Shown here: positions 1 to 6,575 of the stretch, in pieces | Position numbering within the stretch: the stretch's first letter is position 1 | Layout of the letters: every line of letters starts with the position of its first letter | Assembly (NCBI GenBank): GCA_035544835.1 | Contig: DASZZV010000420.1 | Coordinates: 1 to 12,125, forward strand | Direction: 5' to 3' | DNA length: 12,125 nt | From: DASZZV01 sp035544835 | GTDB lineage: Bacteria; Acidobacteriota; Thermoanaerobaculia; Gp7-AA8 | The notes under the pieces: model-generated | Seen by the model: only the letters and a program-made list of their open reading frames with translations | Database searches by the model: none | Told to the model about the DNA's origin: nothing | Position numbers and translations under genes: made by a program

Positions 1-55
1 TGTGTCATCCCGAGCGATTGACCGCGGAGCGCGGCGTCTGAGTGAAAGAAACCAG

Positions 56-195
56 GGTGTCATCCCGAGCGTCGAGCGAGGGATCTGGGAGGGGGCCTTG
101 CGGTGTGGAGTCTTGGAGCTCTCTTACGATTGTGCGAGGCGTCGAAGGGTCGAGTCCCCCGCCCAGATCCCTCGCTCGACGCTCGGGATGACACC
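56..195. repeat. Large inverted repeat 1 (40-bp arms)
   Basis: The left arm is 56-95 and the right arm 156-195, with one mismatch (90 against 161) and a 60-base spacer. The arm opens with GTGTCATCCCGAG, then GTCGAG, then CGAGGGATCTGGG. It could form a cruciform in DNA or a long stem-loop in RNA. There is no T-run after either side, so it is not a classical terminator. It looks like a REP-like or MITE-like intergenic palindrome; no transposase is nearby. Confidence 0.92.
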
Positions 196-274
196 TCCGC
201 AAAGCGGCCTAAATACTGGGAGTTTCTTAGAAGCGATTGACCGCGGAGCGCGGCGTCTGAGTGAAAGAAACCAG

Positions 275-415
275 GGTGTCATCCCGAGCGTCGAGCGAGG
301 GATCTGGGAGGGGGGCCTTGCGGTGTGGAGTCTTGGAGCTCTCTTACGATTGTGCGAGGCGCCGAAGGGTCGAGTCCCCCGCCCAGATCCCTCGCTCGAC
401 GCTCGGGATGACACC
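275..415. repeat. Large inverted repeat 2 (40-bp arms)
   Basis: This is the second tandem copy of the same hairpin, with arms 275-314 and 376-415, one mismatch (309 against 381) and a 61-base spacer. The arm core GTCGAG between the shared ends is the same as in copy 1, as expected for a recent duplication. Confidence 0.92.
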
Positions 416-448
416 TCCGCAAACCGGCCTAAATACTGGGAGTTTCTT

Positions 449-582
449 AGCAAGGGCGGGTGTGTGGGAGGGGCGAGGGACCTCCCAAACTAGTTCATTT
501 TGAGTTCAGATTCTGCGCCTTGAGAATGGCGAATGTACTGGCTTGGGAGGTCCCTCGCCCCTCCCACACACCCGCCCTTGCT
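449..582. repeat. Large inverted repeat 3 (perfect 40-bp arms) downstream of msrB
   Basis: The arms 449-488 and 543-582 match perfectly over 40 bases around a 54-base loop. The arm keeps the family sequence CGAGGGACCTCCC at its inner end. Its core is replaced by a G-rich stretch (GGGCGGGTGTGTGGGAGGGG, 454-473). The right arm runs directly into CTCGGGATGACAT (581-593), the shared family end, whereas the left arm is preceded by AGTTTCTTAG. It lies 24 bases beyond the msrB stop on the minus strand, so it could also end or protect that transcript, although no U-tract follows. Confidence 0.93.
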
Positions 583-606
583 CGGGATGACATCTCTCAA
601 ATTCGT

Positions 607-1002
607 CTACTTTTTCTCGAACTTCATCGACGCCGAGTTCATGCAGTAGCGCAGACCGGTCGGTTTCGGGCCGTCGTTGAACACGTGCCCGAGGTGAGCG
701 TCGCATCTGCTGCAGCGAACCTCGGTGCGGCTCATGAAGAAGCCGCGATCGGTGTGCTCGTCGATGGCCTCGGGCGACTTCGGTTGCCAGAAGCTCGGCC
801 AACCCGTGCCGGAATCGAATTTCGTATCCGACTCGAACAACTCCTGGCCGCAACAGACGCAGCGGTAGGTGCCTGCGTCATGGTTGTCCCATGTTTCGCC
901 CGTGAATGGCCGCTCCGTACCCTGCTTCCGCGTAACCTCGTACTGAATCGGTGTGAGCTGCCCTTTCCATTCGGCGTCGGGCTTCGTGATTTTCTCGGAC
1001 AT
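607..1002 (-). CDS. msrB: Peptide-methionine (R)-S-oxide reductase MsrB
   Basis: MsrB reduces the R-epimer of methionine sulfoxide in oxidised proteins, usually with thioredoxin as donor. The 131-residue product is full length for the free-standing form. Two CxxC pairs, C48/C51 (CVCC) and C97/C100 (CSRC), are the structural zinc ligands. The family signatures SGTGWPSFW (64-72) and RCDAHLGHVF (99-108) are present, and RYCMNSASM (118-126) carries the catalytic Cys120. There is no signal peptide, so the enzyme is cytoplasmic. The ATG at 1002 is preceded by a good Shine-Dalgarno (GAGGAAGG on the minus strand, 1006-1013). The gene stands alone, divergent from the secreted protein at 1150, with a repeat cluster beyond its 3' end. 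No msrA is visible in the window. Confidence 0.97.
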   Translation of the reverse strand: MSEKITKPDAEWKGQLTPIQYEVTRKQGTERPFTGETWDNHDAGTYRCVCCGQELFESDTKFDSGTGWPSFWQPKSPEAIDEHTDRGFFMSRTEVRCSRCDAHLGHVFNDGPKPTGLRYCMNSASMKFEKK

Positions 1003-1110
1003 TTTCCTTCCTCTTGCTCTGTGACTTCGAGCTTAATACTACGGGTCCGGTGACGGTTTGGATGCCGGCAGGCTTCCTCATTCCGCGAAAGTTGCCGATC
1101 CATGAGACTG

Positions 1111-1129
1111 GGTGCATTATTGATGCACC
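1111..1129 (+). promoter_or_regulatory. Leader hairpin upstream of the secreted repeat protein
   Basis: GGTGCAT (1111-1117) pairs with ATGCACC (1123-1129) around a 5-base loop, 20 bases upstream of the ATG at 1150. It could be an operator-like palindrome or an mRNA leader stem. GGAGG (1141-1145), the ribosome-binding site that decides the start at 1150, lies outside the stem. No function is proven. Confidence 0.4.
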
Positions 1130-1149
1130 TTACTCGTCCCGGAGGATCC

Positions 1150-3840
1150 ATGAACCGCCTGAAAGTTGTATTATTTTGGACCGTACTGTGTCTTTGTGCT
1201 GTCGCCGCGTCAGCTCAGATAGTCTCCATCAACTTTGAGCAATTTGCAGACAGGCAGACCTCCGAGACTCTGAACATTCCCGGGGTTACCTTTGCACCAA
1301 GCCCTGCAGGGTCGTGGGAGGTCGTCGATGTTCTCAACGGCTCTCTGTTCGGCAATCTCGGCTTTGCGTCTCTCAGCGGAAAGGCGCTCTTTGAGCCTTT
1401 CACGGATGGGCAGCTGGACATCACGTTTTCGACCAGCGTTGCAGGCGTGAGTTTCTCGTTCGCTGACAGCGACACAACAGGTGTCGGCACCGTCAAAGCA
1501 GAGGCGTTTTCTGGAGCGGGGTCGGTCGGATCGGTCACTCTGACCGGTTCACCAGCCGGGCAGCAAGGTTATGGTGAAGGCTTCATCAAGCTCTCACCTG
1601 GCCCGACGTTCAACAGAGTACGGATATCAAGTCCCACTGGGAATGCCATTGCCATCGACAACCTCGCCGCGACCGGCGCCTCAGTCGTCATCATCTCTCA
1701 GCCCGCCGGGATGCTGCAGGCGTCGGGTAGTGGTGGCGCTACGGACAGCTACGTGATCGCCAATAACGGGAGTATCCAGTCCTCAGTCACGCTCACACAA
1801 GCAGGTAGCTTCTTCACCCAGTCGCCGACATCGTTCACTCTGGCTCCTGGCGCGCAGCAGGTGGTCTCCATCACCGGAACGGCACAGGGCTCCGGCGCCT
1901 TCGACGGACGATCGAACATCTCCGGCGCAGGTGTGCCGTCTGGCCTCGGCGTCCCCGTCAAACTGCTATCAGAGTCACCGCCGACCGGTACGGTCATCCC
2001 TGTACCGTCGGCAAATCGCGTTGATGTCTCCTCGGCGCAGGCGATCAATCCGTCCGGCTTCGTCACGTTCAAGAACAACGGCGCGTCGACGCTGCAAGGC
2101 ATTGCCGTCAGCAACGTGCCGTGGATCAAACCGCAGACCGGATTGATTACGATCGCGCCCGGAGCCAGCGTCAACGTGTCCTTCACGATCGATCGCGCGC
2201 TGCGTCCCGACTCGAGCTTCCCGCTGGGATCAGTCTCAGGCTCGATCAGTCTGGTTTATCTCACGAATGGTGCCGGCAAGTTCGACTTCGATGCGCCCCT
2301 GGGCACTCCGCCTTCGGGTTTGAGTCTTGTGACGATTGTCGATACGTCGAAACCTGCCGTGTCAGCGAACGGAGTGCCGGCGCTGACTGCTGGCGAGGTG
2401 GCGCTGTATGTCCCGGGTGTCGGTCATGTGTTAGGCAGTGTCGGCACGTTCGTCTCCGATGTCACGCTAGGGAACGCGGTCGATCTCTTCAGCCTCGGCA
2501 ATGTCCTTCTTCGCTACACGCCGACGACGGGCAGCGCCGCTGACGCGAATTTGACGACGGTGCCCGGCCTGCTTCCAAACCAGGCCCTCAGCCTCGCTGA
2601 CGTAGTAAAGAACGTTTACGGTGCCGATGCTCAGGTCGGAAGTCTTCAGATCCGATCCAGTGCAATCAGCAGTGTGGCCGTGTCGGCGAACATCTTTGTT
2701 TCCGACAAACCCCTGGGCACGTTTGGCACAGCGATCCCGATCTTTCGCTCCGATCGGGCTGCCGGAACCGGATCACAACTATACCTACCCGGACTATTGA
2801 GGGACGGAACCCATCACACCAACCTGTTTGTTCAGGAGACCGAGGGTTTCCAGACCAACGTCCACATCGACTTCCTCAATGCTGGAGGAGCGGTCCTCGG
2901 CTCGCTCGACCCTTCCGTCGATGCGTTCAAGCTGCTGCAAATCAATAATCCACTTCCGAACGGCGCCGTCGCAGCGATCGTTCGAAACTCGGGTGGTACA
3001 GGAAAGATCCTGTCGTACGCGACGCCGGTCGATGAGCTGAGCTTCGACACCTGGGCGGTCGCCGACTGGAACGCGCAGTTCGGATCCCCTTCCAACCAGG
3101 CCGTGCTCATTCCCGTCGCCGGCTCCGTTGCCGGCGCGAACAACACCTTCTTCCGCACCGACGTGGCGGCGATTAACAACGGCGCAACTGCGGTGACGCT
3201 GAAGCTCGAGTACTACCCGGCCAACGGCCCGGTAGTGACGAAGACCACTTCGCTTTCTATAAAACAGTCCTTCGTCTCGACCGATATCGTGAAGAACTTC
3301 TTCCTGCTCAACACCGACTCGGTTGGTTACATCATCGTCACGCCGCAGGGCGGCTCTGCTGCCACGACCAGCCGGACCTACACGACCGTCGCCGGTTCGA
3401 CACAGACCTTCGGCACGGCAGTCCCGGCTCTTCCTCTGTCGGCCAGTCTCCCCCTCGGGGGCAAGAAGGTCATCGCCGGGCTGGAAGACGCGTCGCTGGC
3501 GACCATCAGCCGGCGGACGGGTGCGACATTCCGAACGAATGTCGGGCTGATCGAAACGGCAGGCGGGACAGCGACCGTTCGTATCACGCTGCTCTTCGCC
3601 GACGGCCGCAGTCTGGCCTCGGGTGCGGTGGCAACGAAGGACTTCTCTCTAACTCCGCGCCAGTTCCTCCCCATCAATGGAATCGCCAAGGCCATCCTCG
3701 GCGACACGAACCGCGCCCTCTATGGCGATATCCGTAATCTGCAGTTGAAGTTCGAAGTCGTCAGTGGCGACGGCGCGGTTGCTCTTTACACGTCGTCGAC
3801 CGATAACGGAACGGGTGACTCAATTCTCCGCACCGAGTAA
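1150..3840 (+). CDS. Large secreted beta-rich protein with four tandem C-terminal modules
   Basis: The start is ATG 1150, not the in-frame ATG at 1102: GGAGG at 1141-1145 has good spacing, and the 896-residue product then opens with a clean Sec signal peptide (residues 1-23, KVVLFWTVLCLCAVAASAQ, likely cut after ASA). Residues about 24-175 look like a jelly-roll or lectin-like domain (NIPGVTF... IDNLAATGA). Residues about 180-385 look like two Ig-like or BACON-like beta-sandwich segments. From about 418 to the end I see four diverged modules of 85-115 residues, starting near 418, 544, 652 and 773. Each opens with an LYxPG- or IPVAG-like strand and then a (W/F)xTDVxLxN-like motif (FVSDVTLGN, FQTNVHIDF, FRTDVAAIN, FRTNVGLIE). 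Most have a DIVKNxF-like turn and a late GTFGTAIP strand. There is no C-terminal anchor or sorting motif. An extracellular or cell-surface adhesion or binding role is inference; no catalytic motif is visible. Confidence 0.85.
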   Translation: MNRLKVVLFWTVLCLCAVAASAQIVSINFEQFADRQTSETLNIPGVTFAPSPAGSWEVVDVLNGSLFGNLGFASLSGKALFEPFTDGQLDITFSTSVAGVSFSFADSDTTGVGTVKAEAFSGAGSVGSVTLTGSPAGQQGYGEGFIKLSPGPTFNRVRISSPTGNAIAIDNLAATGASVVIISQPAGMLQASGSGGATDSYVIANNGSIQSSVTLTQAGSFFTQSPTSFTLAPGAQQVVSITGTAQGSGAFDGRSNISGAGVPSGLGVPVKLLSESPPTGTVIPVPSANRVDVSSAQAINPSGFVTFKNNGASTLQGIAVSNVPWIKPQTGLITIAPGASVNVSFTIDRALRPDSSFPLGSVSGSISLVYLTNGAGKFDFDAPLGTPPSGLSLVTIVDTSKPAVSANGVPALTAGEVALYVPGVGHVLGSVGTFVSDVTLGNAVDLFSLGNVLLRYTPTTGSAADANLTTVPGLLPNQALSLADVVKNVYGADAQVGSLQIRSSAISSVAVSANIFVSDKPLGTFGTAIPIFRSDRAAGTGSQLYLPGLLRDGTHHTNLFVQETEGFQTNVHIDFLNAGGAVLGSLDPSVDAFKLLQINNPLPNGAVAAIVRNSGGTGKILSYATPVDELSFDTWAVADWNAQFGSPSNQAVLIPVAGSVAGANNTFFRTDVAAINNGATAVTLKLEYYPANGPVVTKTTSLSIKQSFVSTDIVKNFFLLNTDSVGYIIVTPQGGSAATTSRTYTTVAGSTQTFGTAVPALPLSASLPLGGKKVIAGLEDASLATISRRTGATFRTNVGLIETAGGTATVRITLLFADGRSLASGAVATKDFSLTPRQFLPINGIAKAILGDTNRALYGDIRNLQLKFEVVSGDGAVALYTSSTDNGTGDSILRTE

Positions 3841-3860
3841 TCCAGTCCGGTGTTTCGCGA

Positions 3861-3895
3861 ACGGCTCTGGCTCCGGCCAGAGCCGTTTTTGTTTT
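3861..3895 (+). terminator. Intrinsic terminator of the secreted-protein gene
   Basis: ACGGCTCTGG (3861-3870) pairs perfectly with CCAGAGCCGT (3877-3886) around a 6-base loop and runs into TTTTTGTTTT. It begins 20 bases after the TAA at 3838-3840. This is a textbook Rho-independent terminator. Confidence 0.93.
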
Positions 3896-4043
3896 GAGTT
3901 TGGAATTAGAGCAAATGGGGAGTGTCCGACTTTCCCTCTCCCCGCGGCGGGGAGAGGGGAGAGTTCCCCCTTCGCTCTGCGCGCTGCACCCTGGAGTCGT
4001 GGGTGAGCCGCTCTCACTTTTTCCAGAGCCGTTTTTGTTTTGA
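3877..4043. repeat. 21-bp direct repeat of the terminator's 3' half flanking a palindrome
   Basis: Bases 3877-3897 and 4023-4043 are identical over 21 bases, starting CCAGAGCCG and continuing through the T-run to TGA. The second copy lacks the pairing left arm, so it is not a working terminator. The 125 bases between the copies hold the palindromic repeat at 3908-3978. The layout resembles an insertion with a long duplication at its ends, or a slipped duplication of the region. Confidence 0.85.
3908..3978. repeat. REP-like palindrome with CCCTCTCCCCGC stem
   Basis: CCCTCTCCCCGC (3934-3945) pairs perfectly with 3947-3958 across one base. An imperfect outer stem runs from AGAGC (3908-3912) to GCTCT (3974-3978) with mismatched GGGGA/TCCCC parts between. 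The CTCTCCCC...GGGGAGAG core is a type of intergenic palindrome seen in many GC-rich bacterial genomes. Confidence 0.8.
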
Positions 4044-4080
4044 CACTTCCCACGGAGAAATTCTTCGGTAGCATCTGCCG

Positions 4081-5481
4081 ATGAAGAATCGAAACACCGA
4101 AGTTCTCACTCGAGCCTCCGAGCTGGCTTTCGAATTCCTGGCGACTCTGGAGTCGCGTCCCGTTCGCGCTTCGGCGACCCACGCCAAGCTTCTGGAATCG
4201 CTCGACCTGCCGCTGAAGAACGAAAGGACGAAAGAGCTCGAGGTCCTCGAGGATCTCGTGCGCGGGGTCGATCCGGGAATCATCGGAAGCGCTGCCGCTC
4301 GCTACTTCGGGTTCGTGATCGGCGGCTCACTGCCGGTTGCTGTCGCCGCGGACTGGATGACTTCGGCGTGGGATCAGAACGCCGGGATCTACGCTACCTC
4401 CGCGGCAGCATCTGTTGTCGAAGAAGTCGCGGCGCGATGGATTCTCGATCTTCTTCGCCTGCCGTCATCGGCAAGTGTCGGATTCGTCACAGGATGTCAG
4501 ATGGCGAATTTCACGGCTCTGGCAGCGGCACGGCACGCTGTGCTGCGCCGCGTCGGATGGAATGTCGAGGAGCAGGGTGTGTTCGCCGCTCCGAACGTGA
4601 ATGTAGTAGTCGGTGCCGAGACGCATGTGACTGTTTATGTAGCTCTGCGGATGCTCGGTTTCGGAACCACGACTGCAATCGTCGCCGACACCGATGCGCA
4701 GGGAAGGCTGCGACCGGAATCGCTCCGGAAACATCTGGCGCAGTTGGAGGGACCAACCATTGTCTGCCTTCAGGCCGGCAACGTGAACACCGGCTCATTC
4801 GATCCTTTTCCGGAAGCGATCGAGGCGGCTCATGCCGCGGGAGCGTGGGTTCACGTCGATTCCGCATTTGGTCTGTGGGCGGCTGCCTCCACGAAGCGGC
4901 GGCATCTCGTTGAGGGAATTGCGGCGGCTGACTCATGGGCGACCGACGCGCATAAGTGGCTCAATGTCCCCTATGACTCGGGCCTCGTCATCGTCGCCGA
5001 CTCCGCCGCACATCGCGCCTCCATGACCGTGACCGCCGCGTATCTTCAGCAGACCGCCGGCGTGGAGCGGGACAACTTCGACTGGGCCCCCGAGTTTTCG
5101 CGGAGAGCTCGTGGTTTCACGGTCTACGCAGCGATCCGTCATCTCGGCCGCTCCGGCATAGCCGAGTTGGTCGATCGATGCTGCGACGATGCTGCTCTTT
5201 TCGGGACCTTGCTCAGGGATCATGAAGGCATTGAGATCCTGAACGAGATCGTGTTGAATCAGGTCCTGGTGAGATTTCATGCGGATGGCCGTGATAGCGA
5301 TGAATTGACGCGGGCTGTCATTCAGCAGGTTCAAAGTGACGGCATCTGCTGGCTGGGCGGCACGACATGGCACGGGGTGGCGGCGATGAGAATCTCGGTG
5401 TCGAACTGGGCCACGACGGCCGAGGATGTGCGAGTATCCGCCGAGGCGATCGTACAGGCGATGCGGTCGGTTCTGGGTTAA
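4081..5481 (+). CDS. PLP-dependent group II (AADC-like) decarboxylase
   Basis: This is a fold-type I pyridoxal-5'-phosphate enzyme of the aromatic-L-amino-acid/glutamate decarboxylase family, expected to be a cytoplasmic dimer. In its 466 residues I see the PLP lysine K292 in TDAHKWLNVPYDSG (288-301), the pyridine-nitrogen aspartate D260 in HVDSAFG (258-264), the ring-stacking histidine H182 in ETHVTV, and the AGNVNTGSFDP loop (232-242). The N-terminal part with ATxAKLLESLDLPL and DWMTSAWDQNAG also fits. The substrate cannot be read from sequence; amino acids such as Tyr, Trp, DOPA or Glu are family options, and some relatives have other PLP activities. The start is ATG 4081: an in-frame TAG lies at 4069 and family-like sequence begins soon after. 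No Shine-Dalgarno sits at normal spacing (GGAGA at 4054 is too far), so translation may be weak or the transcript short-leadered. No transporter or partner enzyme adjoins it. Confidence 0.9.
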   Translation: MKNRNTEVLTRASELAFEFLATLESRPVRASATHAKLLESLDLPLKNERTKELEVLEDLVRGVDPGIIGSAAARYFGFVIGGSLPVAVAADWMTSAWDQNAGIYATSAAASVVEEVAARWILDLLRLPSSASVGFVTGCQMANFTALAAARHAVLRRVGWNVEEQGVFAAPNVNVVVGAETHVTVYVALRMLGFGTTTAIVADTDAQGRLRPESLRKHLAQLEGPTIVCLQAGNVNTGSFDPFPEAIEAAHAAGAWVHVDSAFGLWAAASTKRRHLVEGIAAADSWATDAHKWLNVPYDSGLVIVADSAAHRASMTVTAAYLQQTAGVERDNFDWAPEFSRRARGFTVYAAIRHLGRSGIAELVDRCCDDAALFGTLLRDHEGIEILNEIVLNQVLVRFHADGRDSDELTRAVIQQVQSDGICWLGGTTWHGVAAMRISVSNWATTAEDVRVSAEAIVQAMRSVLG

Positions 5482-5484
5482 AGA

Positions 5485-5750
5485 GTTGCTGAACTCGACT
5501 TCAGCCGCGTAGCGGCGACATCTTTTTAGCCCACGGCGTAAGCCGTGGGAACTTGATCGGTCCGGTATTTCGAGCCCCGTAGGGGCGGCATGGGTTCCAA
5601 CCATACGTGTGCAATCACGATCGTGGCCGCGAGGCATATGTCGCCCCGATGGGGCTCGGCATTAAAATCAGGTCCGCGCGGAACCCACGGCTTACGCCGT
5701 GGGCTAACGAGATGTCGCCGCTACGCGGCTTTCGAGTTAAGAACAGCAAC
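5485..5750. repeat. 266-bp nested inverted-repeat element between decarboxylase and rsmE
   Basis: The ends are GTTGCT (5485-5490) and AGCAAC (5745-5750). Just inside, AGCCGCGTAGCGGCGACATCT (5503-5523) pairs perfectly with the right side (5711-5731). Further in, each side carries its own 20-base palindrome, CCCACGGCGTAAGCCGTGGG at 5530-5549 and its inverse at 5684-5703. Inside these, CGAGCCCC...GGGGCGGCAT (5571-5591) pairs with 5636-5658. There is thus a palindrome within each arm of a larger palindrome. It fills nearly the whole 301-base gap and has no credible gene. The motifs resemble intergenic repeats seen in Acidobacteriota and Planctomycetota. I see no clear target-site duplication. Confidence 0.92.
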
Positions 5751-5782
5751 CCAACGAGGTCGTGAAAGTCCCATTTTGAGCC

Positions 5783-6490
5783 ATGAACCTCATCCTCCTA
5801 CTGCCTGAAGACTTCGTCGCCGAAAGCAAAGTCCTGCTACGGGGGCGACGCCTTCTCCATATTCGTGAAGTGCATCGGGCCGTGGAGGGACAGGCACTCA
5901 CGGTGGGCAGGCTCGACGGGCTCATCGGAACCGGCCGCGTCATCTCGATCTCCAGAGATCAGGTGGAACTGGATGTGGAACTGACGCGTGAGCCCCCGCC
6001 GCCGCTTCCCCTCACGCTCGTCCTGGCGCTGCCACGCCCGAAGGTGTTGAATCGAGTGATCGCCGCGATCAGCTCGCTGGGCGTCAAGAAGCTCTACGTG
6101 GTCAACTCGTGGCGGGTCGAAAAAAGTTACTGGAAGAGTCCGAGACTCAGTTCGGAGAATCTCCGCGAGCAGTGCATCCTGGGGCTCGAGCAGGCTGGCG
6201 ACACGATGATGCCTCAGATCGAAATGAAGAGACTCTTTACTCCTTTTCTGCGCGATGAGTTGGCAGGGATCGCCGAGGGAACGAGACGCCTGGTTGCGCA
6301 TCCATATGAGTCGGTGCCGTGTCCGAGTGCGACCCGAGGACCGATCACGCTGATCATCGGGCCGGAGGGAGGCTTCATCGAAGATGAGATTCGGGCCTTT
6401 TGTGATCTCGGCTTCGAGCCCGTCAGCATAGGGCCGAGAATTCTTCGTGTGGAGACGGCGATCCCGTATCTTCTGGCGCGGCTTTCCTAG
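5783..6490 (+). CDS. rsmE: 16S rRNA (uracil-1498-N3)-methyltransferase RsmE
   Basis: RsmE uses S-adenosylmethionine to methylate N3 of U1498 in helix 44 of 16S rRNA on the assembled 30S subunit. The 235-residue length is normal. An N-terminal PUA-like part (about 1-70, with RRLLHIREVHRAVEGQ) precedes a SPOUT methyltransferase domain. The trefoil-knot SAM site is shown by LIIGPEGGFIEDE (190-202) and SIGPRILRVETA (215-226). The central ALPRPKVLNRVIAAISSLGV...NSWRVEKSYWKSP replaces the more common LPKxxKxExxxxKxTELGV. I recognise this as the RsmE subgroup also found in some Gammaproteobacteria. The gene starts 32 bases after the inverted-repeat element with only a weak GAG upstream, and heads a same-strand run with the next two genes. 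Confidence 0.95.
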   Translation: MNLILLLPEDFVAESKVLLRGRRLLHIREVHRAVEGQALTVGRLDGLIGTGRVISISRDQVELDVELTREPPPPLPLTLVLALPRPKVLNRVIAAISSLGVKKLYVVNSWRVEKSYWKSPRLSSENLREQCILGLEQAGDTMMPQIEMKRLFTPFLRDELAGIAEGTRRLVAHPYESVPCPSATRGPITLIIGPEGGFIEDEIRAFCDLGFEPVSIGPRILRVETAIPYLLARLS

Positions 6491-6519
6491 TCGGAGCGCG
6501 CCTTCCAGGCGGCCGTGCC

Positions 6520-6536
6520 GCCGGCATCATGCCGGC
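6520..6536 (+). repeat. Short hairpin after rsmE
   Basis: GCCGGCA (6520-6526) pairs with TGCCGGC (6530-6536) around TCA. It begins 29 bases after the rsmE stop and lacks a T-run, so it is not an intrinsic terminator. It may weakly separate rsmE from the next gene. Confidence 0.5.
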
Positions 6537-6575
6537 AGCGCTATACGTGTGCCGAAGCCGAGTTACTATCCCTCC

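Larger units (their letters stand above)
14..450. repeat. Tandem direct repeat, two units of 219 and 220 bp
   Basis: Unit 1 is 14-232 and unit 2 begins at 233, both opening GCGATTGACCGCGGAGCG; unit 2 ends its shared part with AGTTTCTTAG at 441-450. The units are nearly identical. I see one extra G in the G-run near 310-315, GTCGAAGG against GCCGAAGG near 360, and AAAGCGG against AAACCGG near 423. Each unit carries a complete large hairpin (listed separately) plus a linker ending in TAAATACTGGGAGTTTCTTAG-like sequence. Such near-identity points to a recent duplication. The open reading frames across this region follow the repeats and look spurious. Bases 1-13 hold a further partial copy of the TGTCATCCCGAG end motif. 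Confidence 0.95.

Noticed and set aside
2..493. Open frames of 60-160 residues across the repeats at the window start (both strands)
   Set aside because: Their sequence simply follows the palindromic repeats (VIPSVERGIWEG-type peptides occurring twice) with no ribosome-binding site; these are repeat translations, not genes.
14..582. CRISPR array
   Set aside because: The units are 219 bp with long internal hairpins, there are no short repeats with unique spacers, and no cas genes are present.
1014..1041. TTGCTC / TAATAC pair between msrB and the secreted-protein gene as a promoter
   Set aside because: The spacer is 14 bases, too short for a sigma-70 promoter.
4040..4068. TTGACA (4040-4045) as a -35 box for the decarboxylase
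   Set aside because: No acceptable -10 hexamer at 16-18 bases; CTTCGG stands there.
4933..5637. 234-residue minus-strand frame over the decarboxylase end and the repeat element
   Set aside because: It begins inside the nested palindrome and runs antisense to a strong coding region; no domain seen.
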